Source: Poseidonibacter parvus
GTDB taxonomy: Bacteria; Campylobacterota; Campylobacteria; Campylobacterales; Arcobacteraceae
DNA: 64,000 nucleotides
Assembly (NCBI RefSeq): GCF_001956695.1
Contig: NZ_CP019070.1
Location: 124,001 to 188,000 of the forward strand
Direction: 5' to 3'
Below the pieces are notes generated by a model. The model saw only the letters and a program-made list of their open reading frames with translations. It was not told the origin of the DNA and ran no database searches. The position numbers and the translations under genes were made by a program. Within the stretch, counting starts at the first letter, position 1. The number at the start of each line of letters is the position of its first letter. Shown piece after piece: positions 46,774 through 55,630 of this stretch.

Positions 46774-47250
46774 TTATAATACATACATTGTTAATAACTG
46801 ATATGTTCCTGATGTTGCAACACCTGCTGCAATTCCTGCAACGATATCATCACCCATAACTCCCCAGCCACCTTTTACATCTCTATCAATTCTTCCAATA
46901 ACTGAAGGTTTCCAAATATCAAAGATTCTAAAGTATATAAATGCAAGTGGAGCCATTATGATCATGTTTTCTTGTGTAATTCCACAAATAGATATTGCAA
47001 TCCACATCCCTGCTAATTCATCAATTACAATCTCTTTTCCATCATGTTGTCCAACTTCTTCTTCATATATATTAATTTGCTTTACAGCGATTACTGAGAT
47101 TAATAGTGATAGTAAAAAAATAGTTGATACATGCACGTATTGTATTAGAGGAAGTACTAATAATAAAGAAATAAAAGAACCAACTGTTCCAGGTGCTACT
47201 GGACTTAATCCTGAAAATCCTACTGTTAAAAAAAACTTTCTTAAATTCAA
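46774..47250 (-). CDS. pgpA: phosphatidylglycerophosphatase A
   Basis: Removes the terminal phosphate of phosphatidylglycerol phosphate in the inner membrane. 158 residues. Family marks: SPVAPGTVGSF at the start, HDGKEIVIDELAGMW with the acidic metal ligands, FRIFDIWKP, and GGWGVMGDDIVAGI near the end. Three to four hydrophobic helices. Nine bases after the HP1021-type regulator gene, in the ispDF operon. Confidence 0.95.
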   Translation of the reverse strand: MNLRKFFLTVGFSGLSPVAPGTVGSFISLLLVLPLIQYVHVSTIFLLSLLISVIAVKQINIYEEEVGQHDGKEIVIDELAGMWIAISICGITQENMIIMAPLAFIYFRIFDIWKPSVIGRIDRDVKGGWGVMGDDIVAGIAAGVATSGTYQLLTMYVL

Positions 47251-47259
47251 ATTCGATCC

Positions 47260-48156
47260 TTATTTTTTCTTTTCAATACCAAGTTTTTTTCTTTTTTCCC
47301 AAAGTGATTTTCTTGAAATTCCTAATTTTTTAGAAAGTTCTGTATCTGGGTATTTTGATTGGTATGATAAAACCATTAATTTTACATAATCATTAATTGT
47401 CATAATATTTGTATTACTCATTAATAAGTTTCCATCGTTAAACTCCACTTTTCTAAATGGAAAATCATCTTCAGTTTCAAGTGATGAAATAACACAATCT
47501 TTATCTTCAATAAGTTTGATTAAATTTTCTTTAGCACTTCTTTTTAATGAATGATAATCAGTTAGGTATATAATAGTTTTCTTATCTTCAATAGCATTTA
47601 ATTGCTTTTGCCATGTATTGTTTCCAAGTGAAATAAAACTAATTGGTTTATCTAGTTTACGTGATAATTCAAATACTAATTTATCTGCACATTTTTGTGA
47701 GTTTGATTCTATTAATGAAGGAAAAGATGGTGGTAATAAAACATCACTACTATCAATATCTGCCATCATGAAATCAATATATTCACGTAATGTTTGAAGC
47801 TCTCTTTTCATAGAACGGCACTCTTTATAATGATAAATTTTTCTTACTAACTCATCCATAATAAATGGCTTCATAATATAATCTTTTGCACCATCTTTAA
47901 TAGGGTTTGTTACAGTTTCATCAGATATATAAGAAACTAATAGAAGTATAATTGATTTTTTTTCACTATATCTTTTAATTATGTTTTTACATAAAGGTGC
48001 TGGAAGTGAAGTTGAAAGTAATACAATATCGTAATCTTTTGTAAGATTATCAATATTTGGTGATTCTATATAATCACAACTATGTCCATCATCTAATAAT
48101 CTTGAAACTACTTTTTGTGCTAAATAGATTTCATTTTCTATAATTAATATATTCAT
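47260..48156 (-). CDS. HP1021/Cj1608-type atypical orphan response regulator
   Basis: 298 residues. N-terminal receiver fold (NILIIENEIYLAQKVV, DYIMKPF) in which the phospho-acceptor Asp is replaced by Ser48 (DIVLLSTSLP), so control by phosphorylation is unlikely. C-terminal helix-turn-helix: TELSKKLGISRKSLWEKRKKLG. Position between ispDF and pgpA matches, from memory, C. jejuni Cj1608 and H. pylori HP1021; the Arcobacter member is Abu0127. Those proteins act in replication initiation and in redox- or metabolism-linked transcription. Five Cys residues could be redox-sensitive. Overlaps ispDF by 4 bases. Confidence 0.88.
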   Translation of the reverse strand: MNILIIENEIYLAQKVVSRLLDDGHSCDYIESPNIDNLTKDYDIVLLSTSLPAPLCKNIIKRYSEKKSIILLLVSYISDETVTNPIKDGAKDYIMKPFIMDELVRKIYHYKECRSMKRELQTLREYIDFMMADIDSSDVLLPPSFPSLIESNSQKCADKLVFELSRKLDKPISFISLGNNTWQKQLNAIEDKKTIIYLTDYHSLKRSAKENLIKLIEDKDCVISSLETEDDFPFRKVEFNDGNLLMSNTNIMTINDYVKLMVLSYQSKYPDTELSKKLGISRKSLWEKRKKLGIEKKK

Positions 48157-49277
48157 TTATTTTTCCAGTCATAATATTTTAAAGTTGCAATACTTTGTAC
48201 TGCAACACCTTCACTTCTTCCTATAAAGCCCATTTTCTCTGCAGTTGTTGCTTTAATATTTACGAAGGGTTTTTCAATTCCTAATAGCTTTGAAATAGAA
48301 TTTTTAATTTCATTTTTATGAGGGTTTATTTTCGGTATTTGAGCTATTATTGTTAAATCAACATTTACAATTTCGTAACCAACATTATAAATAAATTCAA
48401 CAATATTTTTTAATAGAATTTTTGAGTCAATATCTTTAAATTCAGCAGAAGTATCTGGGAAAAACTCACCAATATCTCCTGCTCCAGAAGCACCTAACAA
48501 TGCATCTATTAAAGAATGAATCAATACATCACCATCGCTATGTGCTTTGAATCCATAATCTGTAGGTAGTTTTATACCACCTAAGAACATATCTCTTTTG
48601 TCTTCAAATTGATGTATATCAAAACCGGTTCCTGTAAAGAAGTTATTTGAAGGAGCTTTCAAAGAAGGTAAGCTATCTAATTCATCCCCAAAAGTAAGTT
48701 TTTTACTTTCAATACTTCCTTTAATATATTTAATACTTCCATTACCTGCTTTAATAGCAGAACTATCATCTGTATATTCTATTTTAGTATTTAATGATTC
48801 TTTTAATATTTTAGTGTTTGAAAGTTGAGGCGTTTGTATTAATTTAACTTTTTCTCTGTTTATTGTTTTATCTTCATAGACTACAGTATCAGAAACATTT
48901 AAGACAGGTACTATACAATCAGCATTGTCTTTATTTTCTAATAACTCAATAATTACACTTTTGGGGATACAAGCACGTGCAACATCTGAAATCATAACAT
49001 GAGATGTTGTTACTTCTTTTAGAGAGTTTACAATAGATTCTTGCCGTGTACTACCACCTTCAATAAAAGTAAAATCATCGCAAAAGTTTTTCATATAGTT
49101 TAATTCGTTTTTGTGTGAGCACACAATTACTTTTTCAAAATTTGAGTAAGATGAAAGTTTTCTTGTAACATTAAGCCATAATGGTTCATTTTCAATTCTT
49201 AGCCATTGTTTCTTTGTATTATGCTTGAATCTACTAGAATTCCCTGCACATAAGACTATTAAAGTAACATTTTGCAA
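48153..49277 (-). CDS. ispDF: bifunctional MEP cytidylyltransferase / MECDP synthase
   Basis: Two steps of the non-mevalonate isoprenoid pathway in one protein of 374 residues. IspD half (about 1-210): LCAGNSSRF nucleotide loop, VMISDVARAC, and IQTPQL. IspF half (about 217-374): GTGFDIHQF with zinc ligands, GFKAHSDGDVLIHSLIDALLGA, GDIGEFFPDT and KATTAEKMGFIGR. The fused form is normal in Campylobacterota. It heads the ispDF-HP1021-pgpA unit. Confidence 0.96.
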   Translation of the reverse strand: MQNVTLIVLCAGNSSRFKHNTKKQWLRIENEPLWLNVTRKLSSYSNFEKVIVCSHKNELNYMKNFCDDFTFIEGGSTRQESIVNSLKEVTTSHVMISDVARACIPKSVIIELLENKDNADCIVPVLNVSDTVVYEDKTINREKVKLIQTPQLSNTKILKESLNTKIEYTDDSSAIKAGNGSIKYIKGSIESKKLTFGDELDSLPSLKAPSNNFFTGTGFDIHQFEDKRDMFLGGIKLPTDYGFKAHSDGDVLIHSLIDALLGASGAGDIGEFFPDTSAEFKDIDSKILLKNIVEFIYNVGYEIVNVDLTIIAQIPKINPHKNEIKNSISKLLGIEKPFVNIKATTAEKMGFIGRSEGVAVQSIATLKYYDWKNK

Positions 49278-49334
49278 ATATTTCCTTTGTGTAAAAAAGT
49301 TACATATTATAGTTGAATGTTACTTATGCAAAAG

Positions 49335-50156
49335 TTAAGAGTTGTTTTCAATCTCTTCTTTTATAGCATCTAGAGAGTTTAAAAAGTGCTCCAAATCAAA
49401 ATCATATTCAACAACTTTTTTCATAGCCAGTTCAATAGCTTTATCATTTAATGGGTTCCTTATATCTGCTAGAATTTTTACTATTTCTAATATTTGAACT
49501 TTTTTTATAAACTCTTTTGGACAATTTTCTAAATCACCAACAAAACCTATTGAAAAAACTAAATTATGACCCAAAGACCAATTTTTAAATATATTGGCTG
49601 TAATTCTTGCACAAGTAAAACCTGTAAACTCTTTTTCACAAAATGTAATATCATTTTTTTCATCAAGCATTTTTAAAAAATCTTCTGTTTGTTTTTTCTC
49701 TTGAATCACTTCTGAAATAACAAACTTACCTGTTTCTTGAAGAAATGCAGGCAATAATAATTCATCTTTTAAATCAAAATCAATACTAGAAATCCAATTA
49801 TTGACAATTTTTGAAGCTAAGGCACTAGAGTAAATAAAATCTTCAGTAGATACAGCATAAGCACATAGATTTGATTTTAGAGTTTCTTGAATTACACTTC
49901 CCATAGCAATAGAAATAGTAAAATTCATACCTAGTAAATGTATTGCACGACTAAGAGTATCAACTTTACTTCTAAAACCAAACATTGAAGAATTAGCTAC
50001 TCTTAAAATAGTAGTAACCATTAAAGGATCTTTTTCTATTATTTTTATTAGTTTTTCAGGACTTGAGTTTTCAACTTTCTTAAAATCATCTAATTCTAAG
50101 ATAGTACTTGGTAAAGGAGGCAGATTATCTATCTTTTCTATTAAGTTTTTCTTCAT
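49335..50156 (-). CDS. HDOD-domain signalling protein
   Basis: 273 residues made of one HDOD domain: LPPLPSTILELDDF near the start, DPLMVTTILRVANSSMFGF, and IHLLGMNFTISIAMGSVI. The catalytic HD pair of true HD phosphohydrolases is missing, as usual in this family. HDOD proteins act as signalling scaffolds in motility or stress; the partner here is unknown. Stands alone in the minus strand with its own start (ATG after a weak AGGAAA). Confidence 0.9.
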   Translation of the reverse strand: MKKNLIEKIDNLPPLPSTILELDDFKKVENSSPEKLIKIIEKDPLMVTTILRVANSSMFGFRSKVDTLSRAIHLLGMNFTISIAMGSVIQETLKSNLCAYAVSTEDFIYSSALASKIVNNWISSIDFDLKDELLLPAFLQETGKFVISEVIQEKKQTEDFLKMLDEKNDITFCEKEFTGFTCARITANIFKNWSLGHNLVFSIGFVGDLENCPKEFIKKVQILEIVKILADIRNPLNDKAIELAMKKVVEYDFDLEHFLNSLDAIKEEIENNS

Positions 50157-50235
50157 GCATTTCCTAATTTAAATTCATAACTACTTGTAATTAATAATTA
50201 TATAGAAAAAAAACTTATATAAGTAACTTTTTTTA

Positions 50236-51177
50236 TTAAGATGTGTATATTTCAATTTCTGGATATGTGCTTTTTAATTTCTCATTTTCTTTTTTTGGCA
50301 TTACACAAATTGCAGTTGCAAGTGCATCTGCTAGTGTAGCGTTGTTTGCTTTTACTGTCGCACTTTTTATATAATTTGCACTTGTTCTCGTTTTTGTATC
50401 AAATAGATGATGATATCTTTTACTAAACATTGTTCCATATCCACCTGAACTTGCCATTGCTTGGTTATTTAGTTTTAAATAAGGAGTATTTACTAGATAT
50501 GGTGTTGCAATATTCCAATCTCTTTGTTCATTATACCCACCAATTGAATTTAGTTCACCTAAATCAACTAAGACATTTGTAAAACCTTTTTGTCTTAAAA
50601 TAGAAGTGATTTTATCAGTGATATATCCTTGTGCAATACCATTTAAAGTAATTTGTACATTTGGTTTTTTAAAGCTTATTTTATCTTCTTTAATTTGTAT
50701 ATTTTTATAAGATATTAAGTTTTTTGCTTCTTTAATAGCTTTTTTTAATTTATTCCTATTATTGGAATATTTCGCATGAGCCACCCATAATGGCTGAACT
50801 GTTACATCAAAAGCACCATTTGTTTTTATAGAAATATCTTCTGCAAATTTTAGAACTTCAACTAGTTCTTTTGGAGAATTCTCTAAATTTCCATTTTTAT
50901 TTAATAAACAAATAGATGAGTTTGGAATAAATAAAGAAAAAATATTTTCTAATCTTTTTATTTCATTTATACAAATATCAAGTGTATCTTTAGCATAAAG
51001 CTTATTTTTATGAAATAAAGTCATATTAGATTGGGCACCTAAGGCAATTCCACTCCAAGATATTTTTTCTCTTTCATTTGCATTTAAAATATTTGGAGTT
51101 AATGAAAAAGCAAGAGAACATGCAGATATTTTTAAAAATTTTCTTCTTGATAATATACTTTTATTTGTTTTATGCAT
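50236..51177 (-). CDS. apbE: FAD:protein FMN transferase, Tat-exported
   Basis: 313 residues. Tat-type signal (SRRKFLKI). ApbE motifs: GALGAQSNMTLF-like start region (ALGAQ), NGAFDVTVQPLW, ITLNGIAQGYITDKI with the acidic and Gly residues, VDLGEL, and HHLFDTKTR-type cofactor site followed by ATVKANNATLADALATAI. It attaches FMN to Ser/Thr of a target protein in the periplasm. It overlaps by 8 bases the nosR-like gene, whose SKATAS motif is the expected target. Confidence 0.94.
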   Translation of the reverse strand: MHKTNKSILSRRKFLKISACSLAFSLTPNILNANEREKISWSGIALGAQSNMTLFHKNKLYAKDTLDICINEIKRLENIFSLFIPNSSICLLNKNGNLENSPKELVEVLKFAEDISIKTNGAFDVTVQPLWVAHAKYSNNRNKLKKAIKEAKNLISYKNIQIKEDKISFKKPNVQITLNGIAQGYITDKITSILRQKGFTNVLVDLGELNSIGGYNEQRDWNIATPYLVNTPYLKLNNQAMASSGGYGTMFSKRYHHLFDTKTRTSANYIKSATVKANNATLADALATAICVMPKKENEKLKSTYPEIEIYTS

Positions 51178-53224
51178 TTTCTTTTCTCCAGTTTTTAATT
51201 AACATGTCTTTTTCTTTTTGCGCATCTTTTTTTAGAATTTTGCAAAGATTAGAATCGCTATATATTTGTACGCAATCTAAACATTGAAAACAATCAGCAT
51301 ATTTAATATTTCCACTTTTTTTATCAATAGCCTGATAATTACAAGATTTATGACAATTGTTACATGGGTTACCACACTCAAATCTTCGTGGTAACCAATC
51401 AAGTATTTTTAAACGACCCATTAATGATAAGAATGCTCCTAATGGACAGATATATCTACAAAACCCTTTAAATAAGAACATTCCTAAAAATAGCCAAAAT
51501 AGTGCATATAACACATAAGGTATTTCTCTATCAAAGATTAAAGTAATAGATGTTTTAAAAGGCTCAATTTCTACTAGGTATTCACTAATATTTGGTGCAA
51601 AAATTACGGATAAAATTAAACTAGCAAGCACTAGATATTTAATATTTACAAGCTTATCATTTAAATTTTCACTAAATCTAATTCTAGGAAGTTTAAGTAG
51701 CCTTCCTAAATAATGAGAGAACTCTTGAAGTGTCCCATAAGGACATAACCATCCACAAAATGTTCCTCTTCCCCAAATTACCAGTGAAATAAAAACAAAA
51801 AACCAAATTATAAGTGAAAATGGATCATATAGTAAAAACATCAAGCTTTGAGAATTTACAATTGCTTTTACTACACCTAAAACAGTAACCATACTAAGTT
51901 GACCCTGTCCAAACCAACCTATAAAAAATAGTGTAAATATTAAAAGTATACTTCTTTTATATCTTAAATTTGAAAGTAATGCTTGATATTTATAAAGCAT
52001 AACAAACAAAATAGTTAAAAAAATTGTAAGAACTATTAACTTTGTTTTTTGTTCATAAATAGAACTAAGCCATAAAGGTGTTTTTTCTTCTTTTTTAGGA
52101 ATTAAAAAATACTTTTTAGGTAAATCCATAGTAAGTGTTAAATCTTTAACTATAGGAGTTCCATATAAAGTGTCATTTCCTCTAACAATCTTAGTATTTA
52201 AAGTCCAAGAACTTGATGGATCAAAATCAAATCTTTTATCAACTTGTAAAATTACATCTTGCTCAAAATTTGGAATACCATCTTTTAAATTTACTTCATA
52301 ATCTCCATCTCTAATATTTAAAGCAAAACCTTCTTGTTTTATTTCAAGTGTATCAGGAGAAGTATTTCTTACAAATTCTTCTCCTAAAATATCATGTGAA
52401 CCATTTGCAAGAACAAGTATGGCCTCTTCTGTATCTAGAAGTTGACCATCTAATTCATCTTGTGTTGATTGTTTGATAATATTTCTTGAAAGGGTAGGAA
52501 TGCTTAAATCAGCTACATATATATCAACAAATAATTCCTTTTCTTCATCTTCATCTAATTCATTAAAATATTCTGTATCAATAAATAATTCTTCTGCTTG
52601 TTTTTTTGTGATTTTTATATTTTTTACAAGTTTTTTATCAAGAAGCTCTTGCCATGAGTACTTTTCAAAAAGGTCTTTTTTAGGATTAGAAATAGCTTTA
52701 GGTGCAACTCCTGAAAGTTTTTCTTTTGCAATCTTTATTCCAGATGCTAAAATACTATCATTTGCAATTTTTACAGAAGCTGTTGCTTTACTTACTCCGT
52801 CAATATGAACAGAGCTACCACTACCATTTCCTCCACCAACTTTTATATTATCTTTTAAAGATTTACCTTTGTATTGATTTAAAAATTCAATAAAAGGAGC
52901 AACTCCCAAACCTGAAACAAATACAGGTTCATCTTGTTCCAATAATGTAACATCAAGAAAGTTTCCTTCTGTATCCATTTGCACAAGCATATTCATCTTT
53001 CCACCAGAAAAGCCTGCAATTGGCGCTAAATCATGAGTTTCAAAGATATAAGAATGTAAAGTATTATTCTTATCCAAAACTTCCCATAAAGCTAAAGTAG
53101 TATCTTTCTCACCAAGCTGTAGAGGTTCTTTAAGATAATTACTAATCTGTTCTTTACTCATAGAAGCATTTATGTTGTTAATAGATACAAAAAAAATAAA
53201 TATAATAAAAAATAAACGAAACAT
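51170..53224 (-). CDS. NosR/NirI-type flavo-iron-sulfur membrane protein
   Basis: 684 residues. Signal peptide; periplasmic FMN-binding domain with a flavinylation motif (DGVSKATAS, about 140-150); a second soluble domain; several membrane helices; cytoplasmic motifs CGWLCPYG and CRYICPLG; and a C-terminal pair of 4Fe-4S sites (CGNPCNNCHKSC; CFQCLDC). This is the NosR plan: electrons from the quinone pool to a periplasmic acceptor, in known cases supporting N2O reductase. No nosZ or other nos gene is seen here, so the partner may lie elsewhere or differ. Paired with apbE. Confidence 0.9.
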   Translation of the reverse strand: MFRLFFIIFIFFVSINNINASMSKEQISNYLKEPLQLGEKDTTLALWEVLDKNNTLHSYIFETHDLAPIAGFSGGKMNMLVQMDTEGNFLDVTLLEQDEPVFVSGLGVAPFIEFLNQYKGKSLKDNIKVGGGNGSGSSVHIDGVSKATASVKIANDSILASGIKIAKEKLSGVAPKAISNPKKDLFEKYSWQELLDKKLVKNIKITKKQAEELFIDTEYFNELDEDEEKELFVDIYVADLSIPTLSRNIIKQSTQDELDGQLLDTEEAILVLANGSHDILGEEFVRNTSPDTLEIKQEGFALNIRDGDYEVNLKDGIPNFEQDVILQVDKRFDFDPSSSWTLNTKIVRGNDTLYGTPIVKDLTLTMDLPKKYFLIPKKEEKTPLWLSSIYEQKTKLIVLTIFLTILFVMLYKYQALLSNLRYKRSILLIFTLFFIGWFGQGQLSMVTVLGVVKAIVNSQSLMFLLYDPFSLIIWFFVFISLVIWGRGTFCGWLCPYGTLQEFSHYLGRLLKLPRIRFSENLNDKLVNIKYLVLASLILSVIFAPNISEYLVEIEPFKTSITLIFDREIPYVLYALFWLFLGMFLFKGFCRYICPLGAFLSLMGRLKILDWLPRRFECGNPCNNCHKSCNYQAIDKKSGNIKYADCFQCLDCVQIYSDSNLCKILKKDAQKEKDMLIKNWRKENA

Positions 53225-53377
53225 AAAACTCCTTTAGTTTTTTAAGTAAATAAAGAGTATATAATATGAATATAGCTTAAGATTAGCGATAATTAAAAAT
53301 TTAATTTTTAATTAAGACAATAATTATCCTATTTTAATTATAATACAAAAATATAAAAAATATAAAGGAATTTTTCT

Positions 53378-54553
53378 ATGGCAAATATCGAAGATATTAA
53401 AAAAGAATTAGAGAAAGTAAAATATCCTGGTTTTGCAAAATCAATTATTGAATTTGGTTTTGTTAAGGATGTTAAAATAGACGGTGAAAACTGTTTAATT
53501 TCTCTTGATATTACATCAAGTGCAAAAGATGTTGAAGAACAATTAACAAAAGATATAAACGCATGTATTAGTGCTATTGGAATGAAAGCAACACTTAATT
53601 TCAATAAGCCAGCAGCTCCAAAACAAAGTAGTAATACTGTAAGTGGTAATAACATTGCACCACAAATTAAAAAAATTGTAATGGTAAGTTCAGGAAAAGG
53701 TGGAGTTGGGAAATCAACTACAACTGTAAACTTAGCAGTAGCAGCAGCAATGCAAGGTAAAAAAGTTGGTATCTTAGATGCTGATATTTATGGACCAAAT
53801 ATTCCACGTATGATGGGTTTAAATGGTAAAGAAGTAGAAGTAATTGGTGATAAAGCTAAACCTTTAAACGCATACGGTGTTGATGTAATGTCAATGGGTG
53901 TTTTAATGGAAGAAGGACAAGCTGTAATCTGGAGAGGTTCTATGATTATGAAAGCTATCCAGCAATTATTAAGAGATATTTTATGGGAAAACTTAGATAT
54001 CTTATTTATTGATATGCCTCCAGGAACTGGTGATGCACAATTAACTCTAGCTCAAAGTGTACCTGTTGCTGCTGGAATTAATGTTACAACTCCTCAACAT
54101 GTTGCTCTTGATGATTCGAGAAGATCATTAGATATGTTTGAAAAATTACATATTCCAGTAGCTGGTGTTGTTGAAAATATGAGTGGATTTATTTGTCCAT
54201 CTTGTAATACTGAATCAGATATCTTTGGAATGGGAACTTGTGATGCATTAGCTGATCAATATAATACTCAAGTATTAGGTTCATTACCAATTGAGCCTGC
54301 TATTAGAGAAGGTGGAGATGCTGGTAAACCAATCGTATATTTTGCACCTGAAAGTGTTTCAGCAAAAAGATATATGGAAGCAGCAGCTAAAGTAATTACT
54401 TTTGTTGATTCTATTGATGATGATAGAACTAATGAAGATATTCAACCTACAACACCTCCAGGTGTAAGTGCGTGTTCAACAACAGCTGCAGCTGCTCCTA
54501 AAAAAGAGCAATCAAGTGGTGAAAGTTGTGGTACAGGATGTGGTTGTCACTAA
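53378..54553 (+). CDS. Mrp/ApbC (NBP35-type) Fe-S cluster carrier ATPase
   Basis: 391 residues. N-terminal DUF59/MIP18 domain, then a deviant Walker A SSGKGGVGKST near 105, LDADIYGPNIPRM, FIDMPPGTGDAQL and VENMSGFICPSC with the CxxC cluster ligands. A Cys-rich tail (SCGTGCGCH) is extra. Transfers 4Fe-4S clusters to apoproteins. Preceded by AAGGAA. Mrp sits near ispDF in related genomes, and here it is four kilobases away. Confidence 0.94.
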   Translation: MANIEDIKKELEKVKYPGFAKSIIEFGFVKDVKIDGENCLISLDITSSAKDVEEQLTKDINACISAIGMKATLNFNKPAAPKQSSNTVSGNNIAPQIKKIVMVSSGKGGVGKSTTTVNLAVAAAMQGKKVGILDADIYGPNIPRMMGLNGKEVEVIGDKAKPLNAYGVDVMSMGVLMEEGQAVIWRGSMIMKAIQQLLRDILWENLDILFIDMPPGTGDAQLTLAQSVPVAAGINVTTPQHVALDDSRRSLDMFEKLHIPVAGVVENMSGFICPSCNTESDIFGMGTCDALADQYNTQVLGSLPIEPAIREGGDAGKPIVYFAPESVSAKRYMEAAAKVITFVDSIDDDRTNEDIQPTTPPGVSACSTTAAAAPKKEQSSGESCGTGCGCH

Positions 54554-54574
54554 TTGACAATCATTTATTGAAAT

Positions 54575-54611
54575 AAAAAAAGGGAAGATATTTGATATCT
54601 TCCCTTTTTTA
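54575..54611. terminator. strong terminator after mrp/apbC
   Basis: A-run, AGGGAAGATAT-TTG-ATATCTTCCCT, T-run: a long perfect stem with Ts on both strands, between the convergent mrp and hisIE genes. Confidence 0.92.
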
Positions 54612-54636
54612 ATGTATTGTTTAAATTAAAATATAA

Positions 54637-55320
54637 CTATTTGGCAGTTCTAGAATTTTTTTCTTCAATTCCAGACATTCCAAAACGTCTAGCTAATTCT
54701 TGTTTTACTCTATCTGGGCTTACATTTTTAGATGCAAGTGCAACTAAAACATGGTAAGTAATATCAGCAGCTTCATAAATAATTTCTTCAGTGTCATTAT
54801 CTTTTATTGCAAAAGTAAATTCGCCTGATTCTTCAACTATTTTCTTAAGCATAGAATTTTCTTCACCTTGAAGAAGTTTTGCCGTATAAGATGTTTTTGG
54901 ATCATCATTTTTTTTCTCTAATATTGTATGGTATAAAGTATCAATAACTCCGTAAGCTGCTGTTGTATCAACTTCAACAGGAAGTACTTCTTCATTTGTT
55001 TTCATACTAGTAAAGAAACATGATTTTCTTCCTGTATGACAAGCAACACCATTTTGTTTAACTTTTAGTAAAATTGTATCATCATCGCAATCAATCATAA
55101 TATCTAGAACTTCTTGAGTATGTCCAGAACTTTCACCTTTTTTCCAAATTCTTTGCTTACTTCTACTAAAGTAATGAGCAATATTTGTTTCGAGTGTAAG
55201 ACTTAAAGCTTCTTTATCCATATATGCAAGCATTAAAACTTCATTTGTACTAGCTTCTTGTGTTACAACAGGAATTAAGCCATCCATTTTTTCCCAGTCA
55301 ATTTTATCTATTTGATTCAT
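54637..55320 (-). CDS. hisIE: bifunctional phosphoribosyl-AMP cyclohydrolase / phosphoribosyl-ATP pyrophosphatase
   Basis: Steps two and three of histidine synthesis in one 227-residue protein. HisI half: HYFSRSKQRIWKKGESSGH, DCDDDTILLKV with metal ligands, and GVACHTGRKSCFF with zinc Cys. HisE half (about 130-227): KIVEESGEFTFAIKD with the MazG-like EExxE acidic helix and YEAADITYHVLVAL. Last gene of the short minus-strand run after the small secreted protein. Confidence 0.96.
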   Translation of the reverse strand: MNQIDKIDWEKMDGLIPVVTQEASTNEVLMLAYMDKEALSLTLETNIAHYFSRSKQRIWKKGESSGHTQEVLDIMIDCDDDTILLKVKQNGVACHTGRKSCFFTSMKTNEEVLPVEVDTTAAYGVIDTLYHTILEKKNDDPKTSYTAKLLQGEENSMLKKIVEESGEFTFAIKDNDTEEIIYEAADITYHVLVALASKNVSPDRVKQELARRFGMSGIEEKNSRTAK

Positions 55321-55331
55321 TATATAATGCC

Positions 55332-55595
55332 TTAAAATTTTTTATCAACATCTAGTTTTAATCTATCTATTTGTTTTTTTTCTTTATCTACATCTACATC
55401 TAAATTTATTGCAGAATCTTTTTTCCTAATTTCAGAAGGTAGCTCAACTGGTTTATCGTATCTATCTTCTAGTTGATATTTTTCTTCAACTATTTCAGGG
55501 TTTAGATTTAGTTTTTTTTCTTCTAGTAGATTTGCATTCACAAAAAGTGTAAATAAAAAAAGTTTGATTAGTATTAATATTGTAGCTTTTTTCAT
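55332..55595 (-). CDS. small exported hypothetical protein
   Basis: 87 residues: a signal peptide (ATILILIKLFLFTLFVNA) and a short, highly charged mature part (LEDRYDKPVELPSE; DVDVDKEKKQIDRLKLDVDKK). No known domain recognised and no Cys. It lies between hisIE and the SPFH gene, 11 bases before hisIE. No clear ribosome binding site precedes the ATG, which directly follows a hairpin. Probably a real gene, because signal peptide and coding bias agree, but function is unknown. Confidence 0.6.
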   Translation of the reverse strand: MKKATILILIKLFLFTLFVNANLLEEKKLNLNPEIVEEKYQLEDRYDKPVELPSEIRKKDSAINLDVDVDKEKKQIDRLKLDVDKKF

Positions 55596-55603
55596 GATAA
55601 GAA

Positions 55604-55625
55604 AAGAGTAGATTTCTCTACTCTT
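55604..55625 (-). terminator. hairpin after SPFH gene
   Basis: AAGAGTAGA-TTTC-TCTACTCTT with a T-run on the minus strand, between the SPFH gene stop and the small exported protein gene start. It may act as a terminator or cover the ribosome entry of the next gene. Confidence 0.6.
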
Positions 55626-55630
55626 CCTCC

